NCBI GenBank assembly: GCA_022837245.1
Contig: JALHHX010000029.1
Location: forward strand, 1 to 18,518
Length of the DNA: 18,518 bases
From: Lentisphaerota bacterium
GTDB lineage: Bacteria > Verrucomicrobiota > Kiritimatiellia > RFP12 > UBA3636
Reading direction: 5' to 3'
A model generated the notes under the pieces. That model was not told the origin of the DNA. It saw only the letters and a list, made by a program, of their open reading frames with translations, and did no database searches. Below, one piece after another: positions 7,880 through 14,949 of the stretch (position 1 is its first letter; the number at the start of each line of letters is the position of its first letter). The translations under genes and the position numbers were made by a program.

Positions 7880-9193
7880 ATGGACACGAAGATACAGTCG
7901 GTAAAAGCAAGGGAAATTCTTGATTCTCGGGGCAACCCAACCGTAGAAGCCGAAGTGAAGTTGGGAGGAGGAGTTTACGCCCGGGCTTCCGTTCCTTCTG
8001 GCGCGTCGACAGGCGAGAACGAGGCGCTCGAATTGCGTGACGGCGATCCTGCCCGCTATGGCGGCAAAGGCGTCCTAAAGGCTGTCCGGAACGTCAACAA
8101 CGAGATCGCATCGGCACTTATTGGGAAGGACGCCTCGGATCAGGCGGGTGTGGATCGTCGTATGATCGAACTCGACGGCACCCCTGCAAAATCGCGCCTC
8201 GGCGCGAATGCGATTTTGGCAGTGTCTCTAGCTTCGGCGCGCGCACTGTCGCATGCGCGCAGCACGCAGCTCTACCGCAGCATCGGAGGCCTTCGCGATG
8301 TGTGGACTCTGCCCGTCCCGATGATGAACATCATCAACGGCGGTTCTCATTCGGACGCGCCGGTCGCGTTCCAGGAATTCATGATCCGCCCTCATGGTTT
8401 CAAGGCTTTCCGAGAGGCGCTGCGAGCTGGATCGGAGATTTTCCACGCGCTCAAGTCCATACTGAAGCAGCGGGGGCTTTCGACGGCGGTCGGTGACGAA
8501 GGAGGTTTCGCACCTGTGCTATCCGGCACAGAGGACGCTATCGAGACGATCCTTAAGGCTATCGAAAAGGCAGGTTGCAAGCCCGGACGCATGTCTGGCG
8601 GCGGCCAGGTTTCATTGGCGCTAGACTGCGCTGCGTCGGAGTTTTTTAACGACGGGGTCTACGATTACGGTAAGTTCGAGACCGCCGCCCGTGGCGCCAA
8701 GGGTGTCCCGGCGAAGTTCGACAGCGCGGCGCAGGTGGATTACATCGAAGGGCTTGTAAAAAAGTATCCGGTCGATTCGATAGAGGACGGCATGTCAGAA
8801 AACGACTGGGCGGGCTGGGTTGAGCTGACCGAGCGCATCGGCGGAAGGTGCCAGCTTGTCGGCGACGACCTCTTTGTGACAAATGTTCAGTACGTGCGGC
8901 GCGGCATCGCGGAGCATGCGGCGAATGCGGTGCTTATAAAGCTGAACCAGATAGGCACGCTCACGGAGACGCTTGAGACAATGGAGCTTGCGAAGGGCGC
9001 CGGCTTCGCGTCGATCGTGTCGCACCGCTCGGGCGAGACTGAAGACGCTCTCATCGCGGATCTCGCAGTCGCGACGTGCTGCGGCCAGATCAAGACGGGC
9101 TCTCTCTCGCGCTCCGACCGCGTGGCCAAGTACAATCGTCTGCTGCGCATTGAAGAAGAGCTTGGTGTCGCCGCCCGCTACGGCCGGCGCTAG
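7880..9193 (+). CDS. eno: Enolase (phosphopyruvate hydratase)
   Basis: The protein has 437 residues, the normal enolase length. The ATG at 7880 is preferred over an in-frame ATG at 7844, because a purine-rich AAAGAAAGG lies just before it and the family starts with this strand (IQSVKAREILDSRGNPTVE). It converts 2-phosphoglycerate to phosphoenolpyruvate in cytoplasmic glycolysis. Key residues are present: the substrate-loop serine in SGAST, His157 in NGGSHSD, Glu166 in FQEFM, catalytic Glu207 in DEGGFAP, metal ligands Asp249, Glu302 (IEDGM) and Asp330 (GDDLF), catalytic Lys354 (IKLNQIGT), and the SHRSGETED and KTGS segments. The loop after His157 reads SDAPVA rather than the commoner ADNNV, a harmless lineage variant. 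Confidence is very high. Confidence 0.97.
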   Translation: MDTKIQSVKAREILDSRGNPTVEAEVKLGGGVYARASVPSGASTGENEALELRDGDPARYGGKGVLKAVRNVNNEIASALIGKDASDQAGVDRRMIELDGTPAKSRLGANAILAVSLASARALSHARSTQLYRSIGGLRDVWTLPVPMMNIINGGSHSDAPVAFQEFMIRPHGFKAFREALRAGSEIFHALKSILKQRGLSTAVGDEGGFAPVLSGTEDAIETILKAIEKAGCKPGRMSGGGQVSLALDCAASEFFNDGVYDYGKFETAARGAKGVPAKFDSAAQVDYIEGLVKKYPVDSIEDGMSENDWAGWVELTERIGGRCQLVGDDLFVTNVQYVRRGIAEHAANAVLIKLNQIGTLTETLETMELAKGAGFASIVSHRSGETEDALIADLAVATCCGQIKTGSLSRSDRVAKYNRLLRIEEELGVAARYGRR

Positions 9194-9210
9194 AGCCTGA
9201 GGCCTAAAAT

Positions 9211-9670
9211 CTAAGCCCTTCTTCTCTTCTTCCACTTCAATTCCTCGACTGCGCGGAAAAGGCATGGCACGATGAAGAGAGCGATGAGGCTCACGGACAT
9301 GCCGCCGATTGAAGGTATCGCCATCGGCTGCATGACGTCAGATCGGCACGAGGATTTTCAAACGCGCAGTGGCTCGGACTTGGTTTTGGAACTGGCCCGA
9401 CCATTCCCAGTAATATCCCGGGGGAAGCTTGAGACGTCCGTCCTCCATCGCTTTTTGCAGCAGCGCTTCGGCGTCATTGACAACCGATACTTCGTCGCGG
9501 TCGCGCGTGTTTAACGTGACGTAGCCGACAAGAAGTCCGCGCTCGCCCTTTATCTCCTGCGGTCCGAGCACGGTAGAGATCTCTGCCAGTTGCGCAAGCG
9601 GGATCTGCGCCCCGGCTCTCTCCCAGACTACGTCCCGCCTCCTCTCTTGGCGATCGCGTAGACGCTCTTG
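9211..9670 (-). pseudogene. Fragment of CusA-like heavy-metal RND efflux pump with internal deletion
   Basis: On the minus strand from about 9670, the frame reads GAQIPLAQLAEIS, GPQEIKGERGLLVGYV, LPPGYYWEWSGQFQNQ and ARLKILVP. This is the late periplasmic part and the start of the second membrane bundle of CusA-type proton-driven metal pumps. At 9337-9345 the frame breaks (TGA) and the next frame gives DVMQPMAIPSIGGM, SLIALFIVPCLF and a basic tail ending at TAG (9211-9213). That is the very C-terminus of the same family. About 100 or more residues of membrane helices are missing between the two pieces, and all of the protein before the GAQIPL segment is gone. It cannot work as a pump. It is convergent with enolase, with stop codons 17 nt apart, and has no CusB/CusC partners nearby. 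Confidence 0.78.
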
Positions 9671-9732
9671 CGGGTGTGCAATCCGTTTTCAATGCGGAGG
9701 CGTTCCTCCTCCGTGAGTCTGGGCTTCTTCAT
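9628..9732 (-). pseudogene. N-terminal fragment of IS30-type helix-turn-helix (HTH_38-like) protein
   Basis: An ATG at 9732 opens 34 codons ending at TAG (9628-9630). The start MKKPRLTEEERLRIENGL followed by SVYAIAKR has the pattern of the N-terminal HTH_38 domain of IS30 transposases (LTxEER, IExxL, SxxxIAK). The rest of the domain and the DDE catalytic part are absent. The sequence runs directly into the RND pump fragment in another frame, and the two matches may overlap by a few codons, so the exact junction is unclear. It is likely debris from an insertion event that accompanied loss of the pump. The call rests on a short match. Confidence 0.45.
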
Positions 9733-9962
9733 TTGTATGTTCCTAGTTTGACCCTGGCGGAATTGCCGGGCGGGAACAGGATGGCATTTTTCTCAAAGTA
9801 AATGCGCCCCTCCCCCGGGGGAGTGACTCCATCACGGCCTCATCCCATTGGCAGACTGGTTGCCTCTAGCGCATCCCTCCCAGTTTGGCAGACTAATTGC
9901 CCCCAAACCATGAACATTCACTTTGACAAGCCACCCAAATTAACAAAGCACAAAAACAAAGC
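9733..9962. other. Repeat-rich gap without genes
   Basis: No coding frame is supported here. It holds a perfect 14-bp palindrome CTCCCCCGGGGGAG (9810-9823), which shares bases with a second inverted repeat GGAGT-G-ACTCC (9820-9830). It also holds a pair of near-identical 17-mers (listed separately). A TTGACA at 9923-9928 has no good -10 partner. The stretch follows the transposase-like fragment and may be remains of a mobile element end. Confidence 0.4.
9848..9901 (+). repeat. Two direct copies of a 17-mer, 37 nt apart
   Basis: TTGGCAGACTGGTTGCC (9848-9864) and TTGGCAGACTAATTGCC (9885-9901) differ at two central positions. Each has inner dyad symmetry (GGCA-N7-TGCC), and each is preceded by CCCA. 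They could be paired operator sites upstream of the glycosyltransferase operon or remains of mobile-element ends. Confidence 0.4.
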
Positions 9963-9991
9963 GTGACATTACAGGCGGCATTGTGTAAACT
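9963..9991 (+). promoter_or_regulatory. Possible promoter of the envelope operon
   Basis: GTGACA (9963-9968), 17 nt, TAAACT (9986-9991), upstream of the glycosyltransferase start at 10068. The matches are moderate and the spacing is good. Confidence 0.4.
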
Positions 9992-10067
9992 CCATTCCCC
10001 AATAAGTCAATCGTAATCTGCCGCGTTGTGTGCGTGGCAGCGTGTGTTTTTTAGAAAAATTGAGTCA

Positions 10068-11066
10068 ATGGTTGAAGACAAGGAACAGGTTTTAATTATG
10101 AGCCCAAACTGGCTGGGCGATGCCGTCATGGCCATGCCCGCCGTCAAGGAGTTCCGGCGTCTGCATCCCGGCGTCCACACCATTGTACTAGCTAAACCTG
10201 CCGTCGCTTCGCTCTGGAAAATGCACGATTCGGTCGACGATGTGGTCGAGTTGCCTCCCGGTAACGGCGGAACGTTCAGGGCGGCGCGTGCTTTGCGTGA
10301 TCGCGGCATCTTTCGCACTGTTATCCTTCCAAATTCGTTCCGGTCCGCTCTCATTCCATTCCTTGCCAGAATCGGTGTCCGCCGCGGCACGGCCTCGAAC
10401 GGGCGCTCTTTCCTGATCACAGACCGCGTTGAAATGACGTCTGGGGAGAAGGCAAACTTGCATCAATCTTTTGAATACATGAAGCTCCTCTGCGCAAAGA
10501 CCGAGGGCGATATCTTCGACACCGGGTTCAAACCGCCCGCCCCGTCATCGGCCTTGGATCCGGAATTCGACCGTGACTCCCTCATTATTGGAATTATCCC
10601 CGGCGCGGCACGCGGCGATTCAAAGCGCTGGCCGTATTTCGCGGAGGCGGCCAAGCTCGTCGCCAACGGCAACGCGCGGTGCCGCTTTATCGTGGCGGGT
10701 TCCGCCGGCGAAGGGAATCTTTGCGCAGCAGTCGCCTCGGAGATAGGCGACAAGGCCGTCAACCTTGCGGGCAAAACGAATCTCGCGGAGTTCGCGGCTT
10801 TGTTGGGACTCTGCCACGTTGTGCTTTGCAACGACAGCGGCGGCATGCATCTCGCATCGGCGGCGGGGGTGCCGGTGGTGGCAGTGTATGGCATAACCGA
10901 TCCGCGTAAAACTGGTCCGATAGGGAAGGGTGCCTCGGTTGTGCAGGCGGAAGGAGTGCGCGTTTCCCGCGATGTGCCGCGATCAAGCCCGGAAGCCGTC
11001 GCCGCTCTCAAGTCTGTGCCACCGGAGAAGGTCGCTGGAATCGCGCTCCAAAAACTGCTTGGGTGA
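10068..11066 (+). CDS. GT9 family glycosyltransferase, lipopolysaccharide heptosyltransferase II-like
   Basis: The protein has 332 residues from the ATG at 10068. The frame is open from 10026, but the family begins close to the first strand (QVLIMSPNWLGDAVMAMP). This N-terminal motif, with xxPNWLGDxVM, is characteristic of WaaF-type heptosyltransferases. The C-terminal Rossmann half holds GIIPGAARGDSKRWP and the nucleotide-sugar site NDSGGMHLASAAG (from about residue 254), then VVAVYGITDPRKTGP. It would add ADP-heptose, or a related sugar, to a growing lipopolysaccharide or other surface glycan at the inner face of the cytoplasmic membrane. The Shine-Dalgarno site is weak. It is first in a tight run with DUF486, GtrA and methyltransferase genes (gaps of 7, 32 and 4 nt). 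A donor other than heptose is possible in this family. Confidence 0.85.
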   Translation: MVEDKEQVLIMSPNWLGDAVMAMPAVKEFRRLHPGVHTIVLAKPAVASLWKMHDSVDDVVELPPGNGGTFRAARALRDRGIFRTVILPNSFRSALIPFLARIGVRRGTASNGRSFLITDRVEMTSGEKANLHQSFEYMKLLCAKTEGDIFDTGFKPPAPSSALDPEFDRDSLIIGIIPGAARGDSKRWPYFAEAAKLVANGNARCRFIVAGSAGEGNLCAAVASEIGDKAVNLAGKTNLAEFAALLGLCHVVLCNDSGGMHLASAAGVPVVAVYGITDPRKTGPIGKGASVVQAEGVRVSRDVPRSSPEAVAALKSVPPEKVAGIALQKLLG

Positions 11067-11073
11067 ACAAAAC

Positions 11074-11427
11074 ATGAAAATAGCGATCACTCTCACAATG
11101 ATGGTGGCAGGCAATACTTTCATGACAGCCGCATGGTACTGGCATCTGCGCAAAGGCGCGACGCATAACATGGCGTTGCCGCTAATCGTGCTCACAAGCT
11201 GGGGGATCGCATTGCTCGAGTACAGCATCATGGTGCCAGCGAATAGGCTCGGATTCTCCGCAGGTTTGTCCGCGCCACAATTGAAAGTCGCTCAGGAGGT
11301 GATAACTCTCTGCGTGTTCGTGCCTTTCGCGATTCTGTATCTCGGTGAAAAATGGCGGACTGATTATCTGTGGGCGTTTTTGTGCCTCGTAGGTGCTGTC
11401 TATTTCGCAAACCGCCATGCCTTTTGA
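11074..11427 (+). CDS. DUF486 / DMT-family small membrane protein
   Basis: The protein has 117 residues, the normal size for this family. The ATG at 11074 is 7 nt after the glycosyltransferase stop. Four membrane segments are visible. The diagnostic signatures are the start with NTFMTAAWYWHL, the central LTSWGIALLEYSIMVPANR, then LKVAQEVITLCVFVPFAI and the end LCLVGAVYFANR. The family is distantly related to drug/metabolite transporters, but no substrate is established. The position in an envelope-glycan run suggests a link to lipid or sugar handling, which is inference only. Confidence 0.88.
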   Translation: MKIAITLTMMVAGNTFMTAAWYWHLRKGATHNMALPLIVLTSWGIALLEYSIMVPANRLGFSAGLSAPQLKVAQEVITLCVFVPFAILYLGEKWRTDYLWAFLCLVGAVYFANRHAF

Positions 11428-11459
11428 CGTGTCTTTACATAGCTCGGGAAAATGAAACG

Positions 11460-12023
11460 ATGAACGAATCAATAGAGCCGCAAAAAAACATCACCTTTCC
11501 ACGGACGCCAGGCGAAATGCTCCGACAACTCACGGGCGATGGCGCGTCGGCGCACCCGATAGTTCAGTTCGTTAAATACGGCGCTGTGGGCGCTGCCGCC
11601 ACGCTTGTGGACATGTTCGTCTTTTTCCTGGCATCGTGGTTCCTGTTCCCCGCGTTGACGCAGGACGACATGTTCGTGAAGCTGTTCGGCATGTTCGGGG
11701 TGACTGTGCCGGTAGTTGACATCACTGCGGCTGCCCGAGCCAACAACCAGCTCATCAACAATCTGTTCGCGTTTCTCGCATCGAACACCTTCTGCTACAT
11801 CCTGAACAGACTTTTCGTGTTCAAGCCCGGACGCCACCACATTCTGAAGGAATTCTTTCTTTTCTTTTTGGCGTCAGGCATCAGCAACGGATGCGGCATA
11901 CTGCTGGCAGACACAATGGTGCGTTGGTTCGGCGCGCAGACGTCGATCTCGTACATAATCAAGATCACCTCGTCGGTGCTGATCAACTACGCTGCCCGCA
12001 AAAAAATCGTTTTCAACGGCTAA
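11460..12023 (+). CDS. GtrA family membrane protein
   Basis: The protein has 187 residues from the ATG at 11460. The frame is open upstream, but that part overlaps the DUF486 gene. After a polar N-terminus, four membrane segments occur (starting near VQFVKYGAVGAAATLVDM, NNLFAFLASNTFCYILNRLF, FFLFFLASGISNGCGILL and YIIKITSSVLINYAARKK). FVKYGAVGxxAT at the start and NRLFVF in the middle are typical of GtrA. GtrA proteins take part in moving lipid-linked sugars (for example undecaprenyl-phosphate glucose) across the cytoplasmic membrane for surface-polymer decoration. An insertion of about 30 residues between helices 1 and 2 (TQDDMFVKLFGMFG region) is longer than usual and may be an extracytoplasmic loop. 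The methyltransferase gene begins 4 nt later. Confidence 0.85.
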   Translation: MNESIEPQKNITFPRTPGEMLRQLTGDGASAHPIVQFVKYGAVGAAATLVDMFVFFLASWFLFPALTQDDMFVKLFGMFGVTVPVVDITAAARANNQLINNLFAFLASNTFCYILNRLFVFKPGRHHILKEFFLFFLASGISNGCGILLADTMVRWFGAQTSISYIIKITSSVLINYAARKKIVFNG

Positions 12024-12027
12024 TGCG

Positions 12028-12810
12028 ATGAGAGAGAAAATAGGCGACGACGCGCAGGAACGATATTGGGATTCAATCTCCGATGAATACCATGACATAA
12101 CACGGATCGATTGCTCCGACTTTCATTACGGCCCCCAGATCCCAGGAGAATCCGCGCTGCACATTTTGCCGGAGTTTTCTACAGGAATGACAGCTCTCGA
12201 AATCGGTTGCGGCGGAGCTCAAAACAGCGTTTGGCTCGCGAAACGCGGTGTCCGCTGCACAGCGTTCGACATATCGCGCAAGCAGCTCGCCCATGCCAAG
12301 GCGATCGCGTCGCACCAAGGTGTTATGATCGACCTGCGCATAGGCTCTTTTGCTGATTTCCGCCTCAAGACGCTCGCTTCGCAGTTCGATTTTGTGCACA
12401 GCTCCCATGCTATTGAGTTCGTTGAAAACCCGCGCGATGCCGTGGCTGAAATGGCAGCGAGCGTCAAGAAGGGGGGGTGGCTCATGATCTCGACCGTGCA
12501 TCCGGTCTATAACGGCGATTGGATGGCGGTGGCGGACGAACACGATGATGTTGAGCGCGACGGCCAGTTCATCGTCGACTACTTTAATCCACCTGATGAT
12601 ATCCGTGACGAAGGCAGCGAGCATGTGGTGTCTCGCGCGTATCCTGTGTCTGCCTGGTTCAAGTGGCTCCGCGAAGCTGGACTCGAAGTGACTGCGTTGG
12701 AAGAGCCAGCGGCTATAGCCGACGCCCCGTATTCCAGCGACGATTGGGCAGCCCATGGCGGCCAGCTCGACGTCATCCCCTCAACCGTGATTTTCGTCGC
12801 AAAAAAATGA
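12028..12810 (+). CDS. Class I SAM-dependent methyltransferase
   Basis: The protein has 260 residues, starting 4 nt after gtrA. The Rossmann SAM-binding site is clear: motif I ALEIGCGGAQNS (residues 56-67), the acidic end of strand 2 at Asp81 (AFDIS), motif III-type FDFVHSSHAIEFVENP (from about 118) and KKGGWLMISTVHPV. It belongs to the Methyltransf_11/25-type group. The substrate is unknown. In this run (heptosyltransferase, DUF486, GtrA), methylation of a surface sugar or lipid carrier is the simplest idea. The stop codon at 12808-12810 is separated by one base from the stop of the convergent SIS gene, so no terminator fits between them. Confidence 0.85.
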   Translation: MREKIGDDAQERYWDSISDEYHDITRIDCSDFHYGPQIPGESALHILPEFSTGMTALEIGCGGAQNSVWLAKRGVRCTAFDISRKQLAHAKAIASHQGVMIDLRIGSFADFRLKTLASQFDFVHSSHAIEFVENPRDAVAEMAASVKKGGWLMISTVHPVYNGDWMAVADEHDDVERDGQFIVDYFNPPDDIRDEGSEHVVSRAYPVSAWFKWLREAGLEVTALEEPAAIADAPYSSDDWAAHGGQLDVIPSTVIFVAKK

Positions 12811-12811
12811 A

Positions 12812-13552
12812 TCAGTCCATGTAGTGGATGGGGTGCGCGTTGCCCTTTAGTTGCGCCTCGTTGTGGGCGTCACCGCCATCGACGTTCGCGCTCATGAATA
12901 CGGGTGGAACGACGCCCGCTTCCACTACGCGCGCCACCGTTTCGGTCACTATGGCATTGACGATCGCGACGCCGGTCAGCGTAGACAGGGGGCCGACCTT
13001 CTGGGGGAAGCCGCGAATTTCGACGGCGGCGTCGCCATAAGGGGCGCAGTTGTCGACAACCACTTCGCATAGGTCGGCGAGCTTGTGGCCATAGGGATGG
13101 CGGCTTGACACCGCTTGCGTGTAAGCCTGTGCCGTGATCCCTATGGTGTGGATGCACTGTTGACGTGCCGCTAGCGCCATGTCGATCACGGCGGCGTTGC
13201 GCCCGGATGTCGAGGCTAGGATCAACACGTCGCCCTTGGCTGCGGCTGACCCGGCAAGCAGTTCGGTCCCTGGTCCTGGAATACGCTCGAAGCGCGAGGT
13301 CTGAGTCATAGGTCACACGGACAGGTTCATGCCGTGCGGATATATGGGGTTGATCAGAATCAGCCCGCCAGTCCGGTAGACGAGTTCCTCGGTCAGGATG
13401 AATGAGTGTGTGGCGCCGAACGAGAACAGGCTCCGGTCGGCTAATATCGCCTCGACAATCAGGGATGCGGCCTGACCTATAACAACGCCCTGGCTGTCCG
13501 CCACGCGTTTCAGCGATTCCTGCGCTTCCTTAAAATAAAGTTCCGCAGACAT
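12812..13552 (-). pseudogene. SIS-domain sugar isomerase-like protein (UPF0309-like) with in-frame TGA
   Basis: From the ATG at 13552 the frame gives a SIS protein of normal length (246 codons before the final TGA at 12812-12814), interrupted by a TGA at 13313-13315. The first piece contains the phosphosugar loop region FGATHSFILTEELVYRTGG. The second, in the same frame, contains LILASTSGRNAAVIDMALAA, SSRHPYGHKLADL, VVDNCAPYGDAAVEI, PQKVGPLSTLTG and MSANVDGGD, all hallmarks of the UPF0309/sugar isomerase domain family. The TGA sits in MNLSV-stop-PMTQTSRF, where an Arg codon (CGA) would be one base away. The gene would bind a phosphorylated sugar in the cytoplasm. Translation could restart at the ATG at 13309, 3 nt past the TGA, giving two separate polypeptides. 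Upstream, 19 nt away, ends the related SIS gene. Confidence 0.78.
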
Positions 13553-13571
13553 GTGTTATCTTCTTTCCCGT

Positions 13572-14192
13572 TTAATATCCCAGTTTATTGAACCGTTCGA
13601 GGTTCCTGTCATAGACTTCTAGTCCGTCCGGCCGGTTTAGGTTCATGAACACCGATGCCGGCTTGCCACGCTCGGCCATAAGTTCCATGGCGCGTCACCG
13701 GATCACCCAGCCTCCGACAACCATAGATGCGCCTGACACGGGCATCAGGGGAAAGTCATTGCCTTCGATCTCGACTGCGGCATCTCCGTAAGGAGCGCCG
13801 TTGTCGACAACCACGTCGACCACATCGGCCAGCTTCTTGCCGGAGGGGTGGTCGGAATCTATACATGCCGTGTAGGCAATCGAAGTGAAGCCTATTGTGT
13901 GAATCCCCAATTCGCGGCACTCAAGCGCGATGGCCACTGGGCGGACGCTTCGTTCTGAAACCGATCCGACGGCTACAACGTCGCCTCGGCGCAGGTTGCC
14001 CGCGCGAAGCGCCAAGCGCGCGAGTTCGCATTCTCTGTCAAACGGCCCGCCGCGCGGACGATTTTTAAGGCAGTCTGCCACTGGATCGTTGATGGACATC
14101 GAAAAAGAAAGCGCCTGCAAAAAGGCCGGTCCGCCTGCGCGGTTGAGAAAATCCTGCTCGTTGCTGTGGCCGATTGATGCGAGATGGTTTAT
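13572..14192 (-). pseudogene. Second SIS-domain (UPF0309-like) gene, N-terminally truncated and with in-frame TGA
   Basis: Homology to the SIS family begins near 14187 with LASIGHSNEQDFLNRAGG, equivalent to the GATHSFILTEELVYRTGG segment of its neighbour. About 45 N-terminal residues are missing: the frame closes at a TGA at 14193-14195 and no start codon precedes the homology. Recognisable parts follow: LRRGDVVAVGSVSERSVRP, DSDHPSGKKLADV, VVDNGAPYGDAAVEIEG and VSGASMVVGGWVIR. The frame then stops at a TGA (13695-13697). The same frame continues with RAMELMAERGKPASVFM and NLNRPDGLEVYDRNLERF to a TAA at 13572-13574, the expected C-terminus. In place of the family's NVDGGD it has NLNRPDG. It would be the first gene of a two-gene SIS operon but is very probably dead. 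Confidence 0.72.
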
Positions 14193-14334
14193 TCAAATAT
14201 TAATTTCAGAATATGGCTTGACATTCCATCAAACCCCCACATAAACCAGACACTTTTCAGACTTATTCCCCACTTTTTAAAAGCAGGGGGGCGGGAGCGC
14301 TTCCGCCCGGCGTTCCCGCATCCGCGTCGTGTCG
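14193..14334. other. AT-rich gap beyond the truncated SIS gene
   Basis: No gene is supported. The stretch holds an inverted repeat CCCCACTTTTTAAAAGCAGGGG core (14268-14289), the hairpin listed as a possible terminator, and a TTGACA (14218-14223) with only a weak -10 (CATAAA or ATAAAC) after 16-17 nt. It marks the breakpoint where SIS homology ends. Confidence 0.35.
14279..14319 (-). terminator. Possible intrinsic terminator (minus strand)
   Basis: GCGGGAGCGC (14291-14300) and GCGTTCCCGC (14310-14319) pair over 10 bp with one mismatch and a 9-nt loop. Reading on the minus strand, the stem is followed after about 8 nt by TTTT. It lies just downstream of the small minus-strand coding fragment that ends at 14335. 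The T-run is short and not adjacent, so the call is weak. Confidence 0.3.
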
Positions 14335-14565
14335 TCAGAAGAGCGGCGGCAGCAGCTGGTCGGGGAAGAAGGCCGACGGCGAGGACCTTTTCCTCGGCCG
14401 GCCCGATATGTAGCGGATCCGGTCCTCGCGCAGGAGCGCGCGGATGCTTCCGAGCAGCACTTCGGCTCTGCGCGAGACGGCGTGGAAGTTGTCCCTGACG
14501 GCCTTGACCATGCGGCGGCGGCGCCCGCACGAGCCGAGGCGGAACTGCACGAAGAGATGGGCCAT
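14335..14565 (-). CDS. 76-residue basic protein or C-terminal gene fragment, family not recognised
   Basis: The frame from the ATG at 14565 has very high third-position GC (for example CTC TTC GTG CAG TTC CGC CTC GGC), which supports real coding on this strand. The peptide is basic and mostly helical (MAHLFVQFRLGSCGRRRR, then AVRDNFHAVSRRAEVLLGSI, ending DRIRYISGRPRKRSSPSAFF and a proline-rich tail). It has no Shine-Dalgarno site. The frame is open up to 14658, but the coding signature fades upstream of the ATG. It could be the C-terminus of a larger degraded gene, possibly transposase-related given the debris around it, but no diagnostic motif is present. Confidence 0.35.
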   Translation of the reverse strand: MAHLFVQFRLGSCGRRRRMVKAVRDNFHAVSRRAEVLLGSIRALLREDRIRYISGRPRKRSSPSAFFPDQLLPPLF

Positions 14566-14704
14566 GTAGCAGGGACTTTTTAATGTCTGTCCCTTGAATC
14601 TCCGGAACTTCGTATGTGCCGCCAAGATCAACGTGATGGGCACCATTTGTGGCAGCAATTTCGTGCTATGTGGCTTCGTAAGGCATGTATTTCTCTTTCT
14701 TCAT
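14566..14704 (-). pseudogene. Degraded small reading frame with in-frame TAG
   Basis: An ATG at 14704, preceded by GGCGAGGCGAAA, opens MKKEKYMPYEAT and then hits TAG (14666-14668). The same frame continues in protein-like fashion (HEIAATNGAHHVDLGGTYEV, then PEIQGTDIKKSL) until it meets the 76-residue basic frame near 14575 in a different phase. It may be the beginning of a gene joined to an unrelated fragment. I do not recognise it. Confidence 0.25.
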
Positions 14705-14949
14705 TTTCGCCTCGCCTTAAGCACTGCATACCGTAGTTAAAAGCGGAGCAACCGGCGCGAAAAATGCCCCGCATTTTCGTGTGCGGGCGCGGAGCGGGTA
14801 CGACGGCACGAGCCTGCGGAAGCAGGCGTAGTGTCGGAGGGGAAAGCCAATGCAGTACACCGCGTGATCAGGCGCGACGCATGCGGAATAGACAAGCTCC
14901 CTCAAGGGCACCAGTGTCAGAGCCGGGTCGCCGGTCGCATAGCGAAAGA
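14705..14949. other. Hairpin-containing stretch without a supported gene
   Basis: The stretch holds two clear inverted repeats: CGAAAAATGC-CCC-GCATTTTCG (14758-14779, one bulged A) and GCCTGC-GGAA-GCAGGC (14812-14827, a perfect 6-bp stem with a GNRA-type GGAA loop). Several short overlapping frames exist on both strands but none has family motifs. It lies just downstream of the last gene of the PAD-linked operon, so the hairpins could mark its 3' end, although no T-run follows either. Confidence 0.35.

Noticed and set aside
9810..9830. Terminator for the enolase or pump fragment
   Set aside because: The overlapping palindromes have no T-run on either strand and lie over 600 nt from the enolase stop.
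13313..13315. TGA read as Trp, Gly or selenocysteine
   Set aside because: TGA ends many intact genes here (glycosyltransferase, DUF486, methyltransferase, the SIS gene itself), and no Cys/Sec position is expected in SIS proteins at this site. A nonsense change from CGA is simpler.
14218..14246. Plus-strand promoter (TTGACA with ATAAAC)
   Set aside because: The -10 match is poor and no plus-strand gene follows for several kilobases.
14758..14827. Structured RNA or group II intron domain suggested by two hairpins
   Set aside because: The hairpins are short and isolated; no intron-encoded reverse transcriptase, domain V consensus or riboswitch core is visible.
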